Shown here in pieces: positions 21,111 to 33,100 of a stretch of 64,000 nt of DNA. The DNA lies in NCBI GenBank assembly GCA_032716605.1, contig CM064506.1:19826600-19890599 (forward strand), in the 5' to 3' direction. The first letter of the stretch is position 1. Each line of letters opens with the position of its first letter. The notes below the pieces were generated by a model. That model worked only from the letters and a program-made list of their open reading frames with translations. It did no database searches and was not told the origin of the DNA. Made by a program: the position numbers and the translations under genes. This DNA comes from Paralithodes platypus. Its lineage: Eukaryota; Arthropoda; Malacostraca; Decapoda; Lithodidae.

Positions 21111-24100
21111 GTCAGTGATAGATGTGAAAGATGTGATACAGGTCTCCCTCGATTTACGATTGAGTTACATTACTAAAATCCCGATATTAAATAAAAAAAT
21201 CATATAGCAAACCCTTGAATCAATGGGGTAAAGAGGGATGCATTCTGGGATCAGCCAAAACACAAACGCAAACACCTAAAAACCTATAATAATATCGTAA
21301 ATCAGGGCATTGGATAGTGAGGGAGATCTGTAAATGTGAAAGTAAACTGGAAAGGAGATAGATTAGTAATAATATTGATTAATAATAATAATAATGGTAT
21401 AACCAAATATAATAATAATCCTCAAGATGTCAGAGCAGATAGTGTACACCTCATGTTGTTGATGTTTGCAGCCCCGTCTAGGTAGCGAGGGGAAGGCGTT
21501 GGACGTTGGTGTGGGGTTGGTGATGAGACAACCAAGGGGAAGGAAGAGGAAGAGGAACGACTCACCAACTTCAGACACAGAGGCAGCTCCTACCAAGTTA
21601 GTATATATTTTTTGTATGTGTTATTTTCATTCTTACCAAGTTAGTATTTTTTTCTTCATAATATTGTCTTTAATTCTTGGAGTACCAGCGACGTGTGTTA
21701 TAAATATTGTATTCTGGCTATATTTAGATGATTTTATGCAGTTTAGGAAGGCTCTGTGGTAGTTAAAAGGGTTGGTCGAGATATACTGCAGTCTTTTTAT
21801 TGCTAGACATCTTTCCTAAACTAAATTATATCATTTATCAGTACAGTAGCCAGAAAACCACAACGTCCCTGGTACTGAACAGGTTAATGCGTTATTTCCA
21901 CATTGTGATTTTGAGAAGTTCTCTTGTCTTTATATTGTGTGGTTCCTGTGTTTGTTTGTTTTGCAAGTTTTACATTTTGATTTTAATTTTAACTGATAAA
22001 CCAATAACAATACTGTATTTGTGTGTTCCCCAGAGTAGTGCGACCGCGAGGCTCTAGGAAGCCCACCAGTTATCAGCGGGAGCTAAAGATGCGCAAGAAG
22101 TCCCCTAAGAAACCCTACTATGATGAGGAGGACAGAGCTGCTCTAAGAAGGATGAACAAACTGTAAGTACAGTAGTGGTTTGTAGTTTAAAAGATCTAAT
22201 GCAATATAGTATTTTGTTCATGGGCCAGATCAAGACATTTTACAAGTGGGTTGTCACTTAGAGCCTGTGTGTCTGAGTGGTAACATGCCTAACTGGTGCA
22301 CGAGTTGTTGTTGTTGCTCCCCAGGCTTTCTGACCGAGCAGCCCCAAGGTCCCGAACAAGGCCAAGGCCATAACTGAGCGCCCCCACAGAATCCTCCCTG
22401 CTTACCACTAATAAAGCCCAGGTGACCGAAGCCACTCCAAGGCAGGGAGCTGAGGAGGGTGCGGAAACACCCGGGAAACCAAAGCCTCACCCAAGGCTCT
22501 GTGCACGAGTAGTCCGGTGTGGTTCCAGTTTTATTTTTATTTTTTTTTCCTAACATTATTGTTGCTTCCCGCTCCCTATCACCTTACTAAATACTTAACT
22601 ATTTACCCAGACGCGTGGACTGGTCATCAGCGGAAGACTCGTTCCTACTGCTGTGTAAGGTGGCCTCATGTTTCCTGTTCCCGAACCTACGCAGCCAGAT
22701 GATCACCTTCAGCCTGGTACGTGACCTGCTGCACCAGAGGTTCCCCGAGGCTCGCAACAAGACCTCCCGAGCCTGCCAGCGACGCATCAACTATATCATG
22801 AAGAACCCCACCACTGAGGACAATGTGGCCATCTTCTTGGAGGAGGTCAAGCAGGATGCCAACATTGTCATGGACTTCAAGGTTGGTTCACTAATATATC
22901 CAGCACGTCTACATCCACACCACACCTCTCTCTTACTTCCTCATTCATCTGTCTATCCCTCCATGTAACTCCGCACACACTTCTCAAGTATGTAACTCAT
23001 TTCCACCCCTCACTCTTGGTCTGAGTCTCTCCACCAACGTCTATGCTCCACTTCCGTAAATCAATGTCGGAATTACCACTCTGTCATGCAAGGACTTCTT
23101 CACTTCCATGCAGACCATCCTATTTCTTGTTACTGCTTTCAGCATTCCTACAACCCTCCTCTTCCCCTGTTGCACCCTCTCCATCACTTCTTCATCCATA
23201 CTCCCATCTTTACTCAGCACACTGCCCAGATATTTATATGAGCTGACATTCTTCATAGCCTGTGGTAGTAAAAAAAGTGAAATGAGGTAGATCAAAGCCT
23301 GTTCATTGCTGGAGGCCCCTTTTAACTGAATAAAATCGTATAATGGTAACCAAAATAAAATTAAGAAGACGTCACCGGTACAGAAGGGGTTAAGGGTTGG
23401 TTTAAATTTTGCGGGCCAGGGAGTTAAATTTTTATTGTTAACATTATCAAAGACCAAGATTGGTTATTTAATTTTTGTGCAATTTATTTATTTACTGATG
23501 CAATTCGTATGCATTGTTTCATTTAAAATATGGGAATAAATAAAACACCTGTAATTAAGTAAACTGAGTTAGTTTGATATATGGAACTGTACTCTTGTTT
23601 CTTTTCAACTGATGGTAAATTGAATCACAGAGCAGCTAATTTCTCGATATGTAATGGAAAAATATGAAACCACTATGTGTCTGCATCATATTAAGACCAA
23701 GTTTATTTAATCAGCACCATATTTCACTACTACAAAATCTTCCAAATAACTGAGAAATCCTGATGGGAACTGAAATTTATGGTCAGTTGAAAAGAAAACA
23801 GACTACAGGTATAGCGTAGTGTGCCTGAGCTCTCACATACTGTATTATGATACAATTGTTATTAATCAAGTTTGTCTAATTCCCTAGTGGTTAAGGCCCC
23901 ATTAATTGCTCTTTCCATTCACATATGCATAGCCTACGTGAGTTGCAGTTGGGATGTGTGTACATGCTTAGATTGATATGCAGGATTCGAAGTTGCATAA
24001 TAAATCGTAGGCAGTGTCCACCATCCTTTAACTGTCTTCGTGGTGCGATGCATAAGGTGTTGATTATCGGTGTGAGCATCCTGGGTTCGAATTCACGGAC

Positions 24101-27100
24101 TGCCACATGTGTTTGTAAATTTCATAAATTGATTTTAGGAGTATAGTTGGTTGTTGGAAGGAACATAATAATATTTGAATGAGTATTTTTTGTTTTTTTA
24201 ATTTTGTGTACAAATTAGTTAGTTATATTATTTCATAAATATTGCTTTGCTAAACCTTCAATGCGTATTTTGACACACCGGTATACTGTAGTAGTAATTT
24301 TGATATGTTCTTTTATCTTTATATTGTACGGTTACTGTTTTGGTTTGTTTGTTTTGCAAGTTTTGCATTTTAATTAAACCCTATATATGAATGCATTATA
24401 ATTATTATTCACAGCAAGGACCCAGACTTCCTCGCAGCAAGAAGAATCTGGAGGACATCTACGCAAAGATGTTTCGTCAACTGATGAATCGTTTGGTAGT
24501 GAAGTTTGCCTCCAGTGAGTCGCGTCAATGCCTAGACCTGCCGGATTCCACGCAGGAGTTTGAGGAGCACTATCAGGTGATCATGGCCGCCTCGTCCCTG
24601 CGTAACAAGCTCAGGGTTCAGGAGGTGGCGTCCGTCTCCGATATTGACTTCCACGTGGTCAATGCATTGATATATGTGAGTCTCGGTTCTTTGTAAGTCA
24701 TGCTATCCCATTTTCTTTGGGAGTCAAAAGCCAGTATCTCACGAGCGCTTTTATAGTCAACATTCGATAATCAAAAAATTTCTAGCAACATTTCTGGAAT
24801 ATTTTGCACCGGTATCGGAAACTAGACTAATGATAGATGAATTTACTATGGGTTTCAGAGGCCGTGTGGCATCGTTTTTCGGGAATAACTTATTAACAAA
24901 CAGTTAGATCAGTATGATATTTTGACACAGCTGTTTTCACACCGTCCCCTAATTTTTGTCAATATAGTTCATTACCAAAAGTGTAGAAATAAGCCACTTG
25001 TCCCTGTGTCATGAGGTTAACCCTCACAGACCGGTTTCGCCATCTATAGGATTTCCGCGAAACCCGGGTGATTTGGCTGAAAAAACTTCTTTAACCCTCC
25101 AGCCCCGGCTATGTATTATATATATATTCCTCGAAACCCGGGTGTTTTGGCCGAAAAACTTCTAGGCTAGGCTACCGTATATTCGTTAATCAGACTGCTT
25201 CCCGCATTCCCGCGCATCCCCAAGCGTAGCTGTGTTATTTACCTGTAGAATGGCATTAAGTAGAGCTCTCTAAGTCAACTGGTTGAGCTGTGATGATGAT
25301 TTCATTGGAGATAACTTTATGGCCAAAACAGCCACTTTACACCACTTTTCGATACTTAACAACAACATACTGTACAGGCACACACGAACAAGCGACGCTC
25401 TCCTTCTTGTGGCCGGAGATGCGGGGCGTCGGTCCAGCCGGCTGTTGTTTACATGCGTCGGACCGACGCCTCGCACACGAAGCTCACAGGCTTTCAACCA
25501 CTGGGCGTTCAAGAGGCCTTCCGGGTACCTGTTATATGCTTTTTTATGGGCGTTCAAGAGCCCTTCCGTGGTGAGAGGGTTAATAGGCTACCCGTATCTT
25601 TGTTATTTTAACTGCTAGAGAATTGACTCACATCTCCAAACGTAGATGTGTTTCTTATCTGTAGACTGGCGTTGAGTAGAGCTCTCTAAGTCAACTGGTT
25701 CAATATCTGTCAATATCAAGTATAAATATACAAAAATACATACTGTTTGTATATTTATACTTGATATTGACAGATAACTTAAATTTAAAGGAGATAATAG
25801 GGTTGGGTGGTGGCTGATAACTACTGTGTTTGATGGAGGAGCAATAATGGTTTGGTGGTTCTCACAGGTAAGCCACGGTAGCCTTGTTCGTTTCTTAGTC
25901 ATTAACCCTTCCTACCCGGGCTGCCTTAGGTAAGGACAGCTCGGCAGAAGGGCCGCTACCCGGTATGCCTTACCTAAGGCATTTGCTTTAAAGCGTGCTT
26001 TAAATTTCGCGCGGGCAAATTTTACGTTGCGTGGGCGATCGTAGCGCCACCAAGCCTCAACTACCACTCTTATCAGTTCCTACGTTGCCGCCATTGAGAG
26101 CTACAGTAAAAAAATGAATCCCGACGCGTCCGATACTGTGCAATCTCCCGCGCGTCCCAGTGCTAACCCGCTTGCAACATCTACGCCTCTGCCAACCGAG
26201 AAGAAAAAGAAACTAAGGAAAGTGAAACGTTTGCTAAGTGAGAGTGCAATACACCGTGAACTTTTCAACCCGGATTTGAGCAGTGGTGAAAGCTCTGTGG
26301 ACAAAAACCTCTATATTCAGAGTAGAAGTGGGAGCGAAATTGACGATTTTGTGGGATTTGGTGATGATGACAATGTGGATTTATTTGAGGGGGGTGATAG
26401 TAGTGATGATCCTGATATGGAAGTGGTGGAGGAAGGTGCTATTGAAGTACCAAGTGTGCTAGAGCCAACCCCTTCGCCTAGTTTCGTAGGTCAGGGTAGG
26501 CCTAGGCCTAGCCCTAGCCCTACGCCAGGACCTTCCCCTTTGCCTGCCCGTACGCCCTTGAAAGTGGGTAAATACTTCTATAAACAGTCTTTAGTGAAAA
26601 GTGCAGCCAAGAAAGCACGCAGGGAAGCAGAAAAAGTGAGGGAAGGCGTAGATAGTGATGCCGACCCAGGCCTAGCAACCACCCGCATTCCTTTGTCCCG
26701 GCGCCTTGACCCGGGACGCCGGGAGGGCCACCCACAGCCTTCGGCTTCATCTGTCCCTCAGGATGACCAAAGGGCCTCTACAAGTGCGTCATTGGCCTCC
26801 CACAGTGTGCCACCACAGGCCCCGCATCGTAGGTCATTATTTCCGGCGGAAAAGTCCACGGCTAGCCGCAAAAGGAGCCCAACTCCCGAGGCCGAGGCTC
26901 CCATTGCTCAACCTCCCGCAGCCCCACGCCGCTGACACCCGGTCTATTCTTCACCAGAGTTGTCTCCTGAAGAGGCTGCTGACGACCCCAACATTGCCCC
27001 AGATGACCTGACGTCGCCTAAGGAAGAGGAAAACGAAGAGGAAGAGGAAGTCCCGACAAGAAGAGTCAAAGGGCGAGGTCGTGGACGTGGTCAGCCTGCC

Positions 27101-30100
27101 GACGCCGCTGCCCCTGGGCCTGGGCGTGGGCGTGGGCGTGCAGGGTGTCCGCCTGGGCATCCGCGTGGCCAAGGGCGTGTGCCAGGGCGTCCAGGGCGTG
27201 TGCCTGCTGCAGCTGCACGTCCTCGTCCTCGAGCAGCTGACATGTTTGTGTGGTCAGATGGGGCGGATTTTGTGCCAGATTGTCCTGCCTTTGACGAGGT
27301 ACAACAGGGTTCCGGGGTGTCACCAGCATATCCCTGTGGCCCAAATGCCACCCCCAGTGAACTTTTCTGTGGCTTCTACGACAATGAAGTCATGGAATAC
27401 CTTGTCAAAGAGACAAATAACCACCAGGCTATCTGTTCAAACTTTCTTGGGAGGAAGACCAGTGCCAAGATGGTGGCATGGAGAGCTCTCACTGTGGCAG
27501 AATTATATGTGTTAAAAAACACCATCTGAGGAAGAGCACTTTATTGACAACGTTTCGCAGATAGCTTCATCAGGTCACTCTGCGAAACGTTGTCAATAAA
27601 GTGCTCTTCCTCAGATGGTGTTTTTTATCCATTCTGTCTACTTTTCAAGTACCACTCAACAATTATATGTGTTCTTGGCACTCACAATGCTGATGACACA
27701 CATAAAGAAGCACGTTCTGGCCGACTACTGGATAACTGGCGACCTCACAACGACTCCAGCATTTGGCAAATTCATGTCAAGGGATAGGTACTTCGACATC
27801 CTCTCATATTTCCACCTGACAAATAACATGCATGTCCACGAGCCCGACACACTCTGGAAGATCAGGCAACTGTATGACATGATACGTCATCGGTTTTCCA
27901 CCTACCTGATTCCATTTCAGAAGCTGTGCATCGACGAGTCTCTGGTCCTGTTCCGTGGTAGGCTGCACTTCCGACAGTATATCCCGTCCAAGAGACACCG
28001 CTTCGGCATCAAGCTCTTCGTCCTCTGCGACTGCAAGACGGGATATGTGCTCGACTTTATAGTCTACAGCGGCAAGGGTGGTGAGGTGCAGATTGACCCC
28101 CTCATTGGTTTTGGCGGCGCTGTGGTAAAGAGGATGATGGAGAGGTACTTCCATGACAACCACGTCCTCTATACCGACAATTATTACACGTCGCCTATCC
28201 TCGCCAAGTACCTCCATGACCGCAAGACCGGAACTGTCGGCACAGTGAAGGGGAAGAGGAAGGGCATGCCAGCCTACCCAACCAAGACTAAGAAGACGGA
28301 CATCTTCCATAAGAAGAGTGGCCCCATCCTCTCCATCCACTGGCATGAGCAGCGCAAGGTCAACCTCCTCACCACATGCCACAAAGCAGAGATGGTCCCC
28401 ACAGGGAAGGTGGACCGAAAAACGAAGAACCCTATCACGAAACCAGCTGCTGTTCTGGACTATAACCTGAACATGCGCCTCGTCGACAAGTCCGACATGC
28501 AGATGGGCTTCATAGACTGCCTGCGAACATCTTGCAGGTGGTACAAGAAGTTTGTCCTGCATACAGTAGATATGTCTGTCCTCAACGCGTACAACATCTA
28601 CCGTTTGAGGAGTCCAGTCATCAAGTACAAGAGCCTGTGGACCTTCCAAAAGCAGCTGATACATGAGCTCCTGGTAAAACATGCGGGTACACCAGGGAGG
28701 CCACTACAAGGACCAGGCATGATGGACAGAACAGGGTGTGCCGAGTTCTTCAGAAAGCACCAGCTCGTCGCCCTTCCTTTCCAGGGTCCTAACAGCAGAA
28801 TAAGAATGCAGAAGAGGTGCTATGTGTGCACCCGCACATCTCGACGACCAAGCAAACCCACAAAAAACACTTGGCAATGCCTCGAGTGTCAGGTGGGACT
28901 GTGTGCTGGCACCTGCTTCAATGCTTTCCACACTATGACAAACTATTGAAGTGTAAGTGACAGTGATAGTGACACTCAATAATAATAATAATAATATAAC
29001 TAAGTATAAGTGAAAGAGACACATAAGTAATAATAAGTGCCTTCAGAACAATATGAACAAGTGAAAGTGACACTAAAATATATATTCCTAACAATAAATA
29101 AGTGAAAATGACACTATCAATTACCATAGTCCAGTGAAATTGACACTATACTAATAATAAAACTAAGTATAAGTGAAAGAGACACAAATAAGTAATAATA
29201 AGTGCCTTCAGAACAATATGAACAAGTGAAAGTGACACTACAATATATATTTCTAACAATAAATAAGTGAAAATGACACTATCAATTACCATAGTCCAGT
29301 ATAAATAATCATAACTACTATAATATTGACTATAAAACTAAGTCTAAGTGACACATAAGTAATAATAAGTGCCTTCAGAACAATATGAACAAGTGAAAGT
29401 GACACTACAATATATATTTCTAACAATAAATAAGTGAAAATGACACTATCAATTACCATACTCCAGTATAAATAATAATAATAACTATATACTAATAATA
29501 TAACAAAAAACTAAGTATAAGTGACAGAGACACAAATTACTTCAGAAAAATAACTTTATTGAGTGAAAATAACATAATAACAATAATATATGGCATAATA
29601 AACAATAAAACACTAAAAAATCGCTTCCCGCCATAATTCAAGGTAGAGCGACGAGTCAAAACGTTCGTCGTAGCCTGGGCCGCGGTTGAGCGTTCGGACG
29701 CGGCGAGGTAAATACGCGGCAAAAGTTACCTCCACTTCCATCACCATTACTCTGGAACTAGTTGAGCTAGAAAGCTCTACTCAACGCCATTCTACGCGGC
29801 AAGGTAAGGCGCACATTTTGACATATGTTTGATTAATGTAGGTAGTATATTAAGCGAGATTAGCCTTAGTTTACTTTTGTTGTGTTTTCAGCCAAATCGC
29901 CCGGATACAGCCTCCGTCCTTAACCCATTGAGACCCAGCGTTGCACGTGATGCGTCGGCAGTTTGTTATCACCAACTCCCAGCGACGCATCACGTGCGTC
30001 CGGCATATTAAAATCATTTACTTGGCTCGTAAGGTAGGAAATGGCGGGAGAATAGGAGGGAGAGGTACCGTAGTGTGTGTGGGAGCCGGGCCGGTAGGTG

Positions 30101-33100
30101 TGAGCGGGCCAAGACAGCCACGCGGCCGGTGGTGGTGGGCTTAGTGGGGATACTTTACACCCTTAGTTCACCGCCACTTTGAACCTTCATTACTCCGGTC
30201 GTATGGGAGCTAGAGGCTTGAGATTTATGTGAGACACTCCTTAGGATGTATGCCGTACAATGCCATACTCAGTTTTCACCCTAGTGCTCCCGGGCGGGTG
30301 GTCATGCAGGGGAGACGAACTTTCGACCCCCCCCCCCTGCCCCCCAAATGACCGAGGTGAGTTTTTTTTTATTTTTTTCTTCATTTCTCACCATTCTCTT
30401 CCATTTTGGCTCAACACATTTTTTTGAGGCTCTCCCCCCCCCCCAAAAAAAAATATCCGAGGTGATTTTTTTTTTTTTTTTTTTTTCATTTCTCATCCTT
30501 GTCTTCCATTTTAGCAAAAAAAAAAAAAAGTGAAAATGGCTTGGGACTGGGGTGAACAAAATATTATAACTAGCCGGGGCTCAACGGATTAAGAAAGGCT
30601 GCCCGGGTAGGAAGGGTTAAGGGGACCGTCCGCCTTTTTAACCCAAAAATCATATTTTTTTTATTTTTTTTTATACATAGAAGGCTGGCTATATATTCCC
30701 TCAACCTGTCTGTAAAAGTTGAATGCCGAAAATCGCTTCTAAGTGCATTATTTCGAGCTTTATATAAAGTTTTCGCAGGCTGAATATGGGCCTAATATAC
30801 TGTACATGTATAAATTATTATTTTTTATATAGGAACCATTACAAATTCATTTCATGTAATAGGACTAATATATATGTATAAATGACTAAAATGTAAATAG
30901 AAATAATTAAAAATAAATTTCCTGTAATAGGACTAGAGTTATTCTACTGAAAAACAGTTTTTGAAGTTTGCGAGGCTTTTTCTCAACACGAAAATGACAA
31001 AAAATTCCAACTCGGAAATACTCGTAATTGAAAAACAACTTGTCATACAGTAATGATTCATATACCATTGGAAAGCCCATAAAAAACTCTATACATTTGT
31101 CAAGGGGAATTCTTTTAGCCACCCCCATTCATGCACAGCACATCTTCAAAGTTGCAAAACAAGTGAACAAATTTCAACCTTAAAATATATAGGCTAAAAA
31201 TAAAACTAGATGAGATATACAAAAAATGGTTGACGTGATTGTAGAAACACCTTTTGTGAGTTGATTAAACACAAAAAGAAAGACAATACACTAGATTCTT
31301 GAGTAATATATCAATTATTGTAGCGTGTAATTTTGTCTAATTTTTACCCTAATTTTTGACATATGTAAAAAACTATAAAACCAATTTTCAATCTGATGGT
31401 ACCAAACATTAGCTCTCACAGTCCTCTAAACGTATGCCAAATCTCATTTAAATCAGAGGAAGTTCACCGACACCCTAAGAGTAAATACCGGACGGTCCCC
31501 TTAATGTGCGACTTTTACCTCATGACACAGGGACAAGTGGCTCATTTCTACACTTTTGGTAATGCACTATACAGTATTTACAAAAATTAGGGGACGGTGT
31601 GAACAAAGCTGTGTCAAAATATCATACTGATCCAACTGTTTGTAATAAGTTATTCCCGAAAAACGATGCCACACGGCCTCTGAAACCCATAGTAGGTGAC
31701 AACAATATATTAAATGTTAACCTCATAAGCTGCCAGACCAGTGTTGAGGATAAATGTTAAAAGAAAAAAGTTTGTGTGATACCAGCTTTAGTATAAATAA
31801 CACCCCGTTCTTAACATTAATCATCAATTACAAACCCCAATGTACTTGAATAAACTAATGAAAGCATATGGTCCTCCCGGGATTCGAAGTCGGGACACCA
31901 CACCCATAACATAAGCATCTAAACCATTACACCACCAATCCCATATACTTTGTAAGTCAGTATCCCACTTTTTTTGTGTGTGTCTCAGTACGGTATCCCA
32001 CTTTTATTGTGTGTCTCAGTATCCCATTTTCTGTGTGAGTCCTTTGTCTTTAGATTACCGTTTGTTCTAATATTGTATTCCCTATGGTCATTGAATGTTT
32101 ACATGTGAGTGTTAGTATCCCAACTTTTTGGATATATTTGATCTACCAAGATCTCCACTCTGAAAGGCAACCCCGTCTGAGCCGTTACAATGCATGTACA
32201 GTAATGGAAAAATGACGCTAAACCATTGTATGTATGTATGTATCTGCAAGAAAGGATATCTAGTGAATAGTTGAGGAGAAGGTTAGGTATCAAGAGTATC
32301 AATGCTAAGGTGCATACTAGTAGATTTGGATGGTTTGGACATACGGAGGGGATGGATGAACTAAGTTGGGTGAAAATATGCAAGTCCGTGAACGTGGAGG
32401 GAGCTGCACAAAGGAGCAGATCAAGAAAGACATTGGAGCAGACCTGACAGGCTGATCTTGAATCAACAAACCTGACAAGTGAGGCACCTCAGAACAGGGC
32501 TGTTTGGAGCGCCGCTGTTAGGACATGAGTCAAGTCGCACTTTGTGTGGAGCACTCGGTCTTTAGATTTATGTATGTATGGTACTGTATGTATGTATGTA
32601 TTTTATAAGCTGAAAGTAAAGGCATGACAAACAACAAATAACCCATTACTGTATAAGATATTTGCTTTTTGCAGAGTTCTCTGTGTTCAATGTACGATCG
32701 AGACTCCTACGCCTACCAGCTGTTCCTAGCATACCAACAGTTCCCACAACTGATGCTCAACTCGGTGTTGACACGTATGAGGAAAGACCAGATGATCAGC
32801 TACAAGAAGGCTTATAACCGCTCTGTATTTGCTCAGACTTGCCTCCCTCTCTCCACTTCACCCTTCCAGCTCTCTGTCACTTACCTACACACGTTTAACT
32901 TCAAGGTAAGTAAATAAGTTTTCTTTATTTATTTACAATACATGTTAATTAGATACAGTATATAAATTTTTTGTGTTTTTTAGTTCTTAGTATTGTTTTG
33001 CTAAATCATCAATGCGTTATATCCACGCAATAATTCTGATAAATTCTTTCGTCTTTATATTGTGCAATTCCTGTTTTTTTTTTTTTTTTTTTTTTTCCCC

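Larger units (their letters stand above)
25021..25901. mobile_element. TTAA-flanked MITE containing another MITE
   Basis: It starts after TTAA with CCCTCACAGACCGG. A recognisable right terminus is missing. Its right portion (25584-25700, TAGGCTACCCGTATCTTTG...) matches 40290-40410. The inner element is 25095-25579. Confidence 0.55.
25906..30616 (+). mobile_element. piggyBac transposon, near-complete
   Basis: TTAA flanks (25902-25905 and 30617-30620). The termini are CCCTTCCTACCCGGG and the inverse CCCGGGTAGGAAGGG. It carries a transposase gene (26114-28949) with all three catalytic aspartates. It contains a foldback insertion (27517-27659) and a TTAA MITE (29924-30588). The right TTAA is shared with the next element, so two TTAA insertions abut. 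Confidence 0.9.
24846..31692. mobile_element. Long-inverted-repeat TA element, loop invaded by TTAA elements
   Basis: Left arm 24846-25016 and right arm 31505-31692 are reverse complements (CTATGGGTTTCAGAGGCCG at the outer end, CCTGTGTCATGAGG at the inner end). TA sits outside both ends (24844-24845 and 31693-31694). Without its contents it would be a roughly 370-bp foldback with a short loop containing TTAA. Everything from 25021 to 31500 appears to be insertions at TTAA sites. Confidence 0.75.

Noticed and set aside
27804..28682. 292-codon open frame on the minus strand
   Set aside because: It is exactly antisense to the conserved core of the piggyBac transposase and has no recognisable motif. 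It is a shadow of a GC-rich coding strand.
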